Shown here: in pieces, positions 39,919-52,800 of the stretch
Numbering within the stretch: position 1 is the first letter of the stretch
How the letters are laid out: the number at the start of each line of letters is the position of its first letter
Origin: Babesia bovis T2Bo
Taxonomy: Eukaryota > Apicomplexa > Aconoidasida > Piroplasmida > Babesiidae
Assembly: GCF_000165395.2 (NCBI RefSeq)
Contig: NW_026261572.1
Span: 372,001-436,000 of the forward strand
Direction: 5' to 3'
DNA: 64,000 bases
Notes under the pieces: generated by a model
Told to the model about the DNA's origin: nothing
The model's input: only the letters and a program-made list of their open reading frames with translations
Databases searched by the model: none
Program-made: the position numbers and the translations under genes

Positions 39919-40722
39919 GGTGAAGGTGTGTTCATCAGGTTACAACCATAATGTAAGGTATAAAAATATAACATGTTGATAATAGACCATGCCGTACATA
40001 AATGATGAAAGTGTACTTCCTCATAACTTTTCGTTATCTCAACTCAGGCTTCCATGGTATGTACTATAAGCAAGTAAAAGTCATATTTAACACAGATAAC
40101 TCAAATAAAACACATGGTACAACTCATCGGTTTTACAAAGTCAATTGTGAAACAACATCAATAGGACAGCCCTTGTTATACCCTAACAAGAATCTTGCAT
40201 ATATAAGTCTTGATGTCAGCGATCCTAATATGTCAAAATCAAACACATAAACAATATAGACATCTACACATCGATCCTTAAAATATGATTCTATAACTCC
40301 AAACAAATAGAAAATGAAGTTTGTCTATTTCCAAGTAAAGAATTCCTCGCGAATATCTATGATTCAACGCCGAGAATATATTTGCTTGTTAGTCACATTA
40401 CTTTTATCGGATAAAATAAATAGAATCGTCGAACACATCAAGCTAGATAAAAAGAAACCGACCATGTTGAGTAAATTATACTCAATGCATTGTGACAGCG
40501 GCATCAAGTGTTCCAGATGCCTTCCGTTCAAGCATTTGGGTTTTATCTATGTATTTACACCATTGTACCGTGTCATTATAATATATGTGTATAAGATTTT
40601 TACGGTTTTCAACCCTTAATTTCCCCATACCCTGCATAGGAGTTGGAAGTCATCATCATTTGGAGTTAATGGAATGGAGTAACTAATTGCAAGTATTTGT
40701 AAACAACTTATTTAATGTAAAA
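39919..40722. other. 804-bp divergent intergenic region
   Basis: This region separates the starts of the 747-aa orphan and the HDAC gene. A 101-codon ATG ORF (40314-40619, plus strand) with one hydrophobic tail lies here; its composition is what AT-rich DNA gives by chance, so I do not call it a gene. No structured element noticed. Confidence 0.45.
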
Positions 40723-43700
40723 ATGGATATCGATCATTTCGTCAACAGTATACTTTCATTTGATGGAGCAACAGATCCTGTTTCAGTATTCGATTCAGAA
40801 GTACTTAATGTCACCACGCAAAAGCGCAAAACGACTGCAATACATAATTGTATTTTAAAGCGCGACTATTCGGGTTTGAAACGAATACTAGCATCAAAAA
40901 AGAGGGAATGTATTAATGACTGTGATCATTATGGACGTACACCCTTCCATATTGCCCTGCAATTGGCTGATCCCAAAGCTCTGTATCTATTGTTATACTA
41001 CCCGTTACTTCATTCTTCCAAGTTATTTGCTGTGCAGAATTTGGATTCAATTTTGGAACAGTCTATGGCTGGGCAAAGTCAGCTCACGAGTATTGATGTA
41101 ATCTACGATTGTAATATTGAAGATACAGAAATTTGTTCCGGTGTACAATGTTATGCATCATCAGGGAATCACCAGAGTGATATGGCATCTAATGATTTTG
41201 AGGCTAATGAATATGATATCTTTGTGTCCACTGGAAACAGTACAACCGCTGAAACCACAAGCGAAGCAGAATGTCTAAAAACAAAGAAAAGGCTGAGATC
41301 GTATAATTTGGCCCCGTATTTGTTGAGACATTGGGAGAAGCACCCCAAATCATACCTACAGTCAGCTGTCGGAGTTACTAATGAAACGTATATACACGGT
41401 TGCGCTATAAAAGAAGTGGAAGCATTCTACGATGAACACTTCAGATATTTGATCGGTAAATCTCATCAATTTGAAAAGGTTGTAAGAAACTACTCTTCAA
41501 AATATGCCAAGCTCTATGCCAACCATCCAATAAATCATTCGCATGTAGTGAAATTGTTAACAAGTTTGCAAAACAATCTCTACACTAAAGTCAATATTCT
41601 TAAGGGTTTTGGCAAGAGTTGTCGGCCAATTTCTATTACAACATGTATTGGCAATAAGGCAGATGAAACTTGTATGTCTGGACTACAATCATCCAGCATA
41701 ACTGAAGAGGATAAGCAAATGCCAAACTCGGTGGAACATATTCATGAGGTTGATGTTCCCAATATCACCCCCACCGATAACTCGGAAAGGAGGGCAAGTT
41801 TCCGCAAACTTTGGGCTGATCTTGACAGGAAGAATGCTCTTCACATCCCCATTTCCACATGTGATGTAGAAGCCACATTTGACAAAACCCCACCAATACA
41901 TTTGCTCTTCTCCAATCTCTATATAGAGGGTTATAGGGCAAATATATACAAATGCTTCCGCATATTGTCGGAATATTTCAACGCCTTTAGCGTTGTTGAG
42001 GGTAGTACCCATTATCAGGTAAACGCTGCTGAGCATGATGGCATCAGCATAAGGTTGGGTACATCGCAAGGGAGCAATGATAGCGTTTGCTCTATAGTTA
42101 ATTCTTCACCCATTTCGCCCGTCATTCCTGACCTCCCAGTGGATAATGGCTCCACAACGCATAGTTCTACATTGTGTCCTGACTCACATAAATCAGAACA
42201 CAATGCATGTCATCTTTCAAAGCAGCCTTGTGACAACTCTACCCTGAAAAGACCAAAAAAGAATGTTTTCGAATATTCAACACCGGATTCATTCGTTGTT
42301 GGTCGTAATATGAACGTCGAAAACGATTGTTCAACTAATAGACAGCACCAAGCCATGGATGTTATGACGTGCATAGATCAAAGTGGTAATTCCTTATCGG
42401 ACCGCACTGAAACTACTGTAACATCGTTTACTGGATCCAATGAGACCCATGTAGATGAATGTGCCAATATTCCGAAATATCAGCCAAATTGTGATGTAGA
42501 TGATCGCACATTAAGTGACAAAAACGTGTTTGCTACTAATGCAAACCGGTTGAATCCGTCTTACACTATTACCAAAACAGTTTGTTCGGATGTGGAAACC
42601 ATGGGGAATAGTACCAAATTGCGTGGTATAGGTGCTTTCGGTGATGTAAAAGGTCTACCGTCGAAAAATAAAGTGCATTCATCGTCTGAAGATATATCCA
42701 CGAATAGCAGTGATCCCTCTATATGTCAATTTGATCAAAAGGTTCAACTTCTCAGCGACACTATAGTAGCTTCCTCTAAATGGCTAAAACCTACCATCCA
42801 TTGGAACCGTTTTATAAATAGCCGTGATTATACGCGATCAAACATATTACACAAAGTATGTCAAATTAAAAATGCAGAACTAATACGTTGGATCCTTGAA
42901 TGCGGTTGTAATCCATTAGTTGTTAATGAGGCAGGAGATTTGCCCCTTCACCTGGCGGTAGAAACAAAAGATCCCATTTGCACTTTGACCATCTTTCATG
43001 CTACTATGAGTGGATTATTCTACCATATGCTGGGAAGCAGTGATTCGAACCAACAACATATGGATGATGGTGTTCAACCACATGTAGATAACTCGGCCTA
43101 TGAAAAATATATGTCAGCGCTTAGATTAAATCGAGATAAGATTGTAGCGGATTTGAGTGTTGTTGGCCATGCAACTATGCCATCATTGGGTGCAGCTGAT
43201 AGTCTTTCCTTCATAGAAGAAATGGTTTTCCTGTTGGAGCAATTGACATATAGAGCCATTAAAGTTAGCGCTTGGGATGTCCTTGTTGCTATGTATACGT
43301 ATAATGAGGTTTTATCAGCTCATTTGATGACAAATCCGCATTATATGCATAGGTTCATCAATATGTCAGTACATGTAGGCAATTCGACCCAATTTATGAC
43401 AACAATGAATTATATGACAACCAGGGTTTTACATGTCGATCCGGCCGATGTATATCGCTCTATTAAATATTTGGATGAAATCAGAAATGAAATATGCTGC
43501 AGTAATGAAGCCCTAAATCAGAATATATTTAACATTTCAACAGCGATGGACAAAGATCTGAAGAGTCGCCTGGATTGTTTGAATGAAACCTTGGCGTCTG
43601 ACTGCAACAGCAAATATCGTGGTAAAGTCAAGTCATCCCGCCATTCGGTTTGTATACCTCATCGGGAAGGTACAAAACAACTGAAGTGGGACAAAGTGGA

Positions 43701-45760
43701 AGAAACGTGCGAAAGTTTACAGGGCAGCAGATGTAGGTTGTGCATGCGTCGTTCATATGTTTCAGTTTATAAATCTGCATCTGTGGAACATCCTAATAAG
43801 CAGACATGGATAATAACCCACCCAACTTGCCTGCATCATTTAGCTCTTCCCGAACCCACTGATGCGCCTAACCGGCGACACAGATTAATTATGTCATTTC
43901 CCGAGAACCCTACAAGATTGGAAGTTATAGTATCAAACGAAAATGCTATTCTACGTAGTGACACTCTTGAAAATGTCAAGATATTGAGAAGCCCACCCCC
44001 TGCAACTTTAGCTGATGTTTTAAGAGTGCATCACTGGAGTTATATCGAATCTCTGCTGCAAAAAGTGCAGACAGCACAAAGTAAATGGGAGCAAAATCCT
44101 TATTGGCCAGTGTTGGCTGATCAAGATACCCCAACTACGCCTCATTCGTGGAATTCTGCTCTATATGCTGCCGGTTCAGGTAAATTAGTACATGTGCCAT
44201 CCATATAGTATGCAGTGATTGCGGCAGTCGATGCCGTTTGTAAAGGGCAGTGCAGGAATGTGTTCTGTGCTGTTAGGCCACCAGGTCACCATTTGGGAAC
44301 TTGGGGTGCTGCCCAATCTAAAGGTTTTGAGGATGAAGACTTTGCGTAAGTAATATTTAATAGATTAATACCATATTTGTAGGGCTGGTTCACAAGGGTT
44401 TTGTTTGATAAATAACGTCGCAGTCGGTGCAGCATATGCCAAATATATGTATGCAAAAGAAGGAATCCGCAGGATAGCCATAGTAGATTTTGATATCCAC
44501 CATGGGAATGGCACCCATCAGATTGTTTCCAATATTGGTCCGCGCACTTTTAAAACCATAGCACATCATAGTGCAGATGATCCAAATACTAGAATATTAG
44601 TGAATAGACTCCCAGCATGGTTTGGCTGGAGGGATACCCACGATAAAGAGGAGGTTTTCTTCTCATCTATACATGCTTATGATGGCGTATTTTATCCTGG
44701 TACCGGTGAAACCTGTTCGCGGTATGAGCCATCAGAGCCGCGAATCATCAATGTTGGGATTCCTCAGGGCACGACCTCCGAAAATTTTAGAATATTGTTT
44801 GAAACACGAATTTTGCCATATTTGTTGCATTTTGACCCTGATCTCATATTCATATCGGCAGGATTTGACGGTCACTATCGTGATTCTGTATCTTCTGGAT
44901 TCGTGAGCTATAAAGAAAAGGACTTTTATTGGGCAACTGAACGTTTGGTTGCAGTAGCCAATACTGTATGCAATGGTAGAGTAATTAGCGTCTTAGAAGG
45001 AGGATATAACACACGTTTAGACACTCTATCTCCTTTTGCTAAATCTGTATTCGAGCATGTAAAGGCTCTTAGCAATACTAGCGATGATTACAAATATCCA
45101 TTTATCCATCCATATGGTACAACCGATCTCTTGCTTGTAAATTTGATCCTTCGCAACCACCATCTATTCGCCGATAGCTTGTCACGTAACGTTTCTGATG
45201 GCGGTGGTGTTTCTGTGCCTATTCAAAGTATATTAAAGATGTACCAAACCGTTGAGACGCTTCTTAGGAGGGTTTATCGCATAGAAGGATTTGGATGCTT
45301 TAACCGCCCAACCAGCACCTCATCAATGTCTATGACGAAGTTGAGTGCTAAAGCAATTTCCAATATAGGCAATGGATATTTTGGTTTGTATACAAAGCAC
45401 TTTGATTCTATGTTTGCCATAGATTACAACGGTAACAAAGGCAGGCCACTACCTCCTGCTAACGAATCTACCATTTCCACTCACAATATAATGAAGTTTG
45501 ACCAATTATTGCTTGAAGTGTACGATAATGAAGCGTTAGAGGTTTCCCCAGATCAAAATTCTAGTCTGACCGACCTTGAATATGCAGCGATAAAATTGCA
45601 AAATAATGATGAAGCAAAGGAAATATTAATGTCCGATGAGTGGGTTCTGAAAATTAAGGCCGAATCATTGGATCGATACATAACCATTGCTGCTCTTCTT
45701 CTCTCTTACTTCCGACGGTTCAGTAGTGAAGTTGATTGGAGATGCAACGTACATTGTTGA
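40723..45760 (+). CDS. HDA1: ankyrin-repeat class II (Hda1-like) histone deacetylase
   Basis: Three exons, 40723-44179, 44216-44345 and 44383-45760, with 36- and 37-nt introns; 1654 aa. The start is the first ATG; the frame opens earlier only with TTG. Residues ~35-110 and ~700-770 hold ankyrin repeats (DHYGRTPFHIAL and NEAGDLPLHLAV). A disordered region separates them. The deacetylase domain runs from about 1010 to 1480: AVRPPGHH with the His pair near 1177-1178, DFDIHHGNG with zinc ligands Asp ~1233 and His ~1235, SAGFDGH with Asp ~1358, and LEGGYN with the catalytic Tyr ~1404. All needed residues are present, so it should be an active zinc deacetylase, probably acting on chromatin. The two introns interrupt the catalytic domain. 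Without splicing, the frame ends before the active site. Confidence 0.93.
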
Positions 45761-47416
45761 ATGAAATATCAGCCAATGTATGTTAATAATTGTTATGTTT
45801 TTGTGAATAAACCCATTGGTAAATAATATGTTAATATATAATGTAATTAAATTTATACTGTAGTGCTGTTTGTATGGCTATCCGAATTATCATCATGAAA
45901 ATATGGGAATGGGTCTTTTATGTGTCATTAATCAACTTAAAGTATGCGTATTATGTTTCATCAACCATCGTAAGTATTGATTATTACCTGATAAGATCCA
46001 ATGATCCACCATAGTTTTCCAGAAGGTGCCTGATATGTGACTATATTTTACTCACTGATGCAATTCGCCACTCTACTGTACAATGTATGAACATATTGTT
46101 GTTATACATGTCCTCAGGCCAAGAATGAAAGCCATAATGGCAATATGATATACAAAATTCTTATGGTGTAGTTCTACTTTAAGGAGATGTGAAAGATAAC
46201 ATGTATCTAATATTACGTATAGAAAGAAAATAGCCATATAATATGTGTTATTCAAATCTAAAATACATACAACAAGACTATATAGCAATTAGATTCACTA
46301 AAATTTAGATTGTTGTTGACCCATATTGAAACACATAATGATAAAGAACCGCTATATTCAACAAAATAACATTATGCTTATCTATAACTACACAATCGAT
46401 AAATGTAACAGTCTACATTAGTTTACATCAATAGAAGTCGTATGGTAAAGGCGAATACTGATACAATTTCATGGGGAATCCAAATGAATCTTTCCCGGGT
46501 TACAATTCAGATGTAGCATAAAGATGATGCAATTAGTACAACATATGGATCATTTATTCCTATGTCTTCTGTGTCTATACAGCACCATATTAATAGCTAT
46601 GTAAATATGAAAATGTCTCTATTTATGGCGGAAGGGCATAGCGATTAATATTGTTAAGTTCCGTTTCTCTATTAAGATAAGTAAACATCGCATTGATAGT
46701 TGTAGTCAAATGGTATTCCTCCACGTTTCAATCAAAGTGAAGGATAAATCAAAAATTAATTCATTACAATGCATAATCGGATTATTATATTTACATAGAT
46801 ATACTCAAGCCGATAGAGATGAACACAATAGCATATAACTTCTCAAAAAATATAAACAATACATACGTTCTGCTATTCTAGCAGAAAACAGAATACCTAG
46901 ATTGCAATACATAATAAGTAAGCAACATTTCACCACATACATCCCACAGTTTAATGGTTGTTGTTGCCATTTATTTTTATATAAAATCAATGCGACGTTG
47001 AATAAAATGCATGTTTAGATGAATGAGAAATAGTGACGCAAAAAAGAACGACCAGCAAAAATGATACCCGTCTTACCGTTCAAACAAAAAATTCCACATT
47101 GATGAAAATATTCTCCTGACTTAACAAATGGCCAATTTTAGCCCTATATCCACTTATGAAACATTTGGGAAATGATAATAATCAATCGGAAGTTTTATAT
47201 TTTGTGGGAAAAATTGTAGCATAAAATGCGATGCCCATCGTAATCGCCATAAATAGAATTCAACATATCACCAGATGGATTCAGATGGCTTATAAGATAG
47301 TTGAATTGCAAGTATATACTAATTCTGTTATTTCAAAAACGAGAGACAAGCGTGGTAACATGTCAGCATATTCAAGTGTATGATTGAAAAACTTAAGGAT
47401 TAGCTAACAGTATACA
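45761..47416. other. 1656-bp convergent intergenic region, possible unmodelled gene
   Basis: This is the longest gap in the window and lies between two 3' ends, where gaps are otherwise short. It is AT-rich. On the minus strand several hydrophobic reading stretches occur in order (46970-46897, 46490-46427, 46277-46076 and a tail near 46040-45994 ending in a stop), suggestive of a polytopic membrane protein. However, two of the joins I tried fail in phase or need introns under 28 nt. AT-rich noise also yields hydrophobic codons. I therefore do not call a gene. Confidence 0.35.
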
Positions 47417-49212
47417 TCATGTATTGTTTTCTACAATTTCACCTTCTTTTGGCTTCTCCTCAGCGATGCAAAATGGGCACTGATGTAGTTCATCATGTAT
47501 ATAAGCCGTACAAATATTGCAATATCGGGTAAAACATTTTGGGCATTTATTTGCAGACATTATGCTTGCATTGCAGGCGCCACATTCTCCTTCGTAAAAT
47601 TCCTTTAGACACTATGAGAAACAATATCCCAACTTACATTAATAAAAGGCTTTGGCGGTATGAGTTGATGAAACATCCTAGATATATCCGGCGGTGAAAC
47701 CAGATACAGACGGCAACACTACATATTATTAGCCAGCACCAAACAAATCAAATGCACACTTTGGCAACAGAAACTATAATCAATTGCATATAATGGTTCG
47801 TCAGAGGTAAATCAGAAGCCACTTTCCAAAATGCCACAGTTCATAAATCATTCGAGTCATGAATTATGCAACCTTACCTTACACTTTGTTGGTATCGCAC
47901 AAGACTTGCTATGACATTGTGGACATATATATGCCTTGTAAGTTAAAGTTGAATGACAAATGCATAATGATGCCGTATTCGCCTTTTCCAAAGGAGGGAA
48001 CCCAACTTTGGTCAATACCGGCTCCATCCAAGGACGCCTGAAAAGGAGTCAAGTTTCCCGCCTTCCTCTTCTTACCATTTTGGTGGCATAGTGTGATCGT
48101 TTAACAGAGATTTCAAATGCACAGAATCTTTACATACTGCATAAGAACCCCCTGTCTCGGTACATATGTGCTGATTAGGAATTATGGAAGAAGCATAACA
48201 TCTTACTTTGAGAATATACATCTCAGGTGCGATAGATACTGCGCTGACACTGACGTGTTCATCCTTCAATTTCTGAAGGGTTGTAAGAATGTTGCTGCAG
48301 TCGATAATAACGAAGATCGTTGAGTCTTACCCTGGGTCAAATGTTTTCGTTGCGCCAAATATTACTAATATTTCACGCGTAGTATAAGGTGGCATATCTG
48401 TTAGGATGCTTATTGCCATCTGCATATAATAATCACATGCGAATTAGCAGTATACAGAATGAATGATCTTTATGTTGTCGAATAACAAACCTCCAGTCCG
48501 TTTTGTAGTGACGGTACACCATCGGTACCTTCTTTGATTTTTTCATCAAGTAATGCAATATGTTCAGATGGAGGCGTTCCCAACTTAGAGACCATGGTTG
48601 AACGCTTGTTACGCATTGTTATAATAGCCAACTGTGTCATTGGTCCTTGGTGAAATAAGCCTTGTATCAGCCCCTAGTATATATATCTAAGCATCACATT
48701 TGTTCCTTACTTTGACTGCTCCGGCAGCGCAGTGTAACCTGTCTGGTTTGAAGTCTACCTCTCTCATACCATCGCTAGTATCGAACATGATAACAATATT
48801 CCTGAATCAAGGGTAAGTTATTCTCAACACGGTCAACACTCAAGACATTAAAAAACTAGACTAAGAACAAGCTACTAGGTCAAACGCAAGACTACATACC
48901 TGACTACGCCTCGTTTTTGGATACTGCTATCTGCTTCACTCAGCGCGACAGTCCCATCAGATGTTACGTCAGTATTAGAAACATCCTTTTGTTGCACAAA
49001 TTGTAGGACACCGTCCTTATCAACTAGTTGTTCCCATGATTTATCAAAATCTATGAAGTTATTGAGGATTATATTAAAACCTCATTACCTTTCTCCCATG
49101 CATATTGCGCATATATTTCTTCATCTCTCTGTTCATCAATATCATATTGTTGTTCAAATTCAGTGATAAGTTCTTCTACTATAAATGTCTTTGTCGCTTC
49201 GTTTTGGGTCAT
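47417..49212 (-). CDS. SSL1: TFIIH core subunit Ssl1/p44 (GTF2H2)
   Basis: Ten exons: 49212-49089, 49050-48900, 48801-48711, 48673-48491, 48419-48331, 48294-48207, 48170-48076, 48037-47878, 47718-47638 and 47602-47417, together 415 aa. No single ORF shows it. The von Willebrand A-like domain has GVVRNIVIMFDTSDGM, PSLQNGLE, REILVIFGATKTFDPG and EMYILKHICTETGGSY, all in Ssl1 order. The C-terminal half has a C4 zinc finger (CICH, CPQC, then CK-C) and a RING-like finger (CGAC, CPKC, CNIC, H-x2-LHQCPFC). Ssl1 supports the XPD helicase in transcription initiation and nucleotide excision repair. Introns range from 35 to 159 nt. The last intron has a second possible acceptor adding three residues (CLK). 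The start follows the acidic N-terminus typical of the family. Confidence 0.9.
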
Positions 49213-49837
49213 GTTTGGTAGACAGCTTATTGGTGTATTCCATATGAAACAACAACCATGGTGTGATTGTTGATGATTAATATTACATAACTTGGTTTAC
49301 ATGGTGTGTCTATCGTCACAAACTATTATTTTGGCAATACATAAACCCTAATGTTGTATGCCAAAATATGTGAAGCTATATGTTTCGATTTACTATCCAA
49401 GTTACATGCGCTCTTAAATAAGTGTTGTATACGTATGTAATAGTATTATGTAGTATAATAGAGGGTAGAGCTGTTAACGTTACTCCGCGGTTTTGTGGAC
49501 ATCTATAGTGTGTAAGAGCAGACTTCCACCATAGGATACAAGAAAATCTATTTCAAATGAATAGATTCATACTATTAAACAATTATAAAATGCATACATT
49601 AAAAATTCGACCCAGTGATTAAAAATTTTATCGATGTGTGAGTGTCCTTATACTGTTGAGGCATCTCCACATCCCCATCCTTTCAGTTGTTTGAGCCAAG
49701 ATAGCTAAAGAATGTTGCTACACTTTTAATTTAAATTTGGGGCGTACTCAGTTTTATAACATAAAATAGCAGATGCCTTAGGGGAGTCCCATTGTTACCT
49801 TTACTAACTTCATCCATTAAATGTGTCATATTCACCT
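49213..49837. other. 625-bp divergent intergenic region
   Basis: AT-rich promoter DNA between SSL1 and clathrin heavy chain. No coding or structured signal noticed. Confidence 0.5.
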
Positions 49838-52800
49838 ATGGCGGGAGCTCCTGTGAAGATAAATACTTTGCTTCGGGTACGTTTTAAGTACGCTTGCTGG
49901 TTTTCATTAAAAGTCTTTTCCAAATTTAGATTTCTTGAACCGTGATCGTGTGTGACTCCAACAGTGCAACTGTAGCAAAAGAAGGCAATATTTTGCTAAA
50001 AAATACGGCTATTGAGGTTACATATACATAACGTGATGATGGATGCTTAAGGATGTGACATAATTGTTTATTATTAACATTATATTTGTACTTTGTTGCC
50101 GTTGTTGTTGTTTGTCACTTTATAAATGTCTTTATATATATTTAAAATTTGCGTAAAGTCGTGTTGTCGTTTTATGTAGATCTGCATATGCTTCTTTAAT
50201 GATTGTTGCAGCTCAATAGCCTTGGCTTCAAGGATGGTTGTTTTCGCTTTGGGGCACTTACTCTTGGTGGCGATAGGTTTGTGTGTATACGGGAGTCTGA
50301 TGAGTCATCTCATTCCGTTTCTATCATAGACTTATACAATGGTAATGAGGTATCTCGCAGGCCTATAAAGGCCGAATCCACTATTATGAACCCTCACAAG
50401 CCCATTATCGCACTTAAGGCATCGATTCAAAATGGACACTTTATCCAGGTTTTCCATCTAGAGACCAAGGAGAAGATAGGGACACACCAATTCACAGAAT
50501 CGGTAGTATTTTGGAATTGGATTTCTCCTACAAAACTTGGTATCGTTACGGATAATTCAGTTTACCACTGGAATATCGGTTCGGAAGAACCAGTGTTAAT
50601 TTTCAATCGTTCAGGAAAGCTAGCTGAACCTTCTACAAAACTTGTCGATTATGCATCTGATGCTGAAAACAAATGGTGTATATTAACTGGTGTATACTCT
50701 ACTGATCAAGGAGCTACTGTAGAAGGTGCAATTCAATTGTACTCAACAGAGCGAAGGCAACAGCAGCTACTGGAAGGGTACGCTGGAACGTTTGGAAAGC
50801 TGCGCATTTCTACTGAATCACCAGATGCTACGGGACTTTTGGTATTTTGCGAGCACAAACGCGGTGGACAAACGTCGAAGCTCCACTGCATGGATGTTTA
50901 CAGCCAAAGAACTGAGGGGTCTCCGGTGCCGCTGAAGGTGTCCAAGGACATTGAAGGATTGCATTCAAATACTGGCGATTTCCCTAGATTCGTCCACATA
51001 TTAGATTCATGTGGGTTTGTTTGCATAATAACTAAATGCGGCTTCGCTTATTATCATGATGTGGCAACTGCAACACCACTTTACAGGTAATGTTATTTTT
51101 TGAATGTCAACAATCTTTCGCAGTTGTAAGATAAGCGATTCACCAATTTTTGCTGCCGCAGCCAAGTATGTAGACGGTAAGGTAGCTGGTAGCATAGCGG
51201 TGAATCAATCCGGGGATATTATTGAGATACTCATAGATGAAAATCGCATTCTTTCAACTCTAAAATGTCCTGAAGAAGTACGTATAAGTCTTGCTACGCG
51301 TTTTGGTTATCCTGGTTCTGAGAGTTTGATGATGCGTTCTTTTGAGGAGTACTTCTCGAGAAGGGAGTACAAACAAGCAGCGTTATTGGTTGCCACCCTT
51401 AAGAATGGCGCATTACGAACTAATGAAACTATGGAGCGTTTTTTGAATGCTCCAGTATTGGCCGGGGAAACATCACCCGCTTTACATTATTTCTCGGTAA
51501 TGTTGGAGCATGGGAAGCTAACATATCAGGAATCGCTTGGTCTTGTACGCCGTGTAGTTGCACAGGGACGTAAGGAACTTGTGAAAAAGTGGCTAGACGA
51601 AGGAAAGCTAACAGAGTCAGAGGAATTAGGTGACTTACTACGTACTATGGATCCGTTGTTAGCTTTTAAGATGTTTGTTTCCCTATGTTGTCATATGAAG
51701 GCCATTTTGTGTCTTTTGGATGCAGGCCATGCTACTAAAGTGGTTCCGTACATACGTAAAATTGCGTCGTCGAATGTCACACATACAACGGGCTCCACAG
51801 GGGATAAGGTAGCTCAAGTTGATGGATTGCCTTCAATGAATGTTGTTGTTGAACATATGTTGTCAACTCAACCTACCGATATAATATCGTTTATTAACGA
51901 TTTGATATCAGGTTTAGGGCCTGACGAGCCCTTATGCGATGTTGGGAGCGTCGCTGAGATCCTTATTAAGCACAACAAACTTCAAGAATTAACCAAGATC
52001 TTACTTGAATACTTGAAACCCAACCGCGTTGAGCACGCTGCGCTACAAACACGTCTGTTAGAGGTGAATCTCCAGCAGCAACCCCGTGTAGCTGATATGA
52101 TACTACAATTGAACGTGCTAACCCATTTTGACCGAGCGTATATTGCTCGCCTTTGTGAAGATGCGGGAATGTTTGATATGGCTATACAACACTATAACTC
52201 ATTTTTTGACGTTAAACGTCTCATAATTAAGGCTGGTGGTAATATGAATCGCGCTGTTCTTGAGAAGAGTATGAAGAATATGTCTCCGGAAAATGCTCTG
52301 GAGGTTTTACGCGAGATGTTAGATTCTGCAGAAATAAGCAACGATCATGTTGTATCTTGTGCTTTGACAATGCATAATCACATTGGAACTATGCAGGTGG
52401 TCCAATTGTTCGAGAGATCAGCATCGTCCGATGTTCTATTCTCATTCCTAAGGGCGTTGCCGGTGATATCACAGGGATCTGCCGCCGAGAGCACCGAGCA
52501 AAATGCAACCATTGTATATACATTCATTAAATGTTGTATTGATCGCAACGAGATGGAGGATTTGGAACGTATTTGCAAAGAGTCAAATGTTTATGATGGC
52601 GTGCGTGTCAAGGATTTACTGAAGCAATCGGCTCTTCCAAATCCAAAGAGCTTACTCATAGTTTGTCACAAGCTAGGCGAATTGGCAGAGCTCACAGAAT
52701 ATCTATACCGCAATGGTATGGAAAAGGCTATAGAGGTTTATGTAAACACAATAAACCCTGGAGGTGTAGCTACTGTTGTGTCAACCTTGTTTGATTTATC

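Noticed and set aside
40002..40619. Two plus-strand ORFs of 82 and 101 codons
   Set aside because: Composition is that of AT-rich intergenic DNA, with no motif; they lie in a divergent promoter region.
50098..50115. Short GTT triplet run before the second clathrin exon
   Set aside because: It is a few units long and lies in an intron; too short to call a repeat feature.
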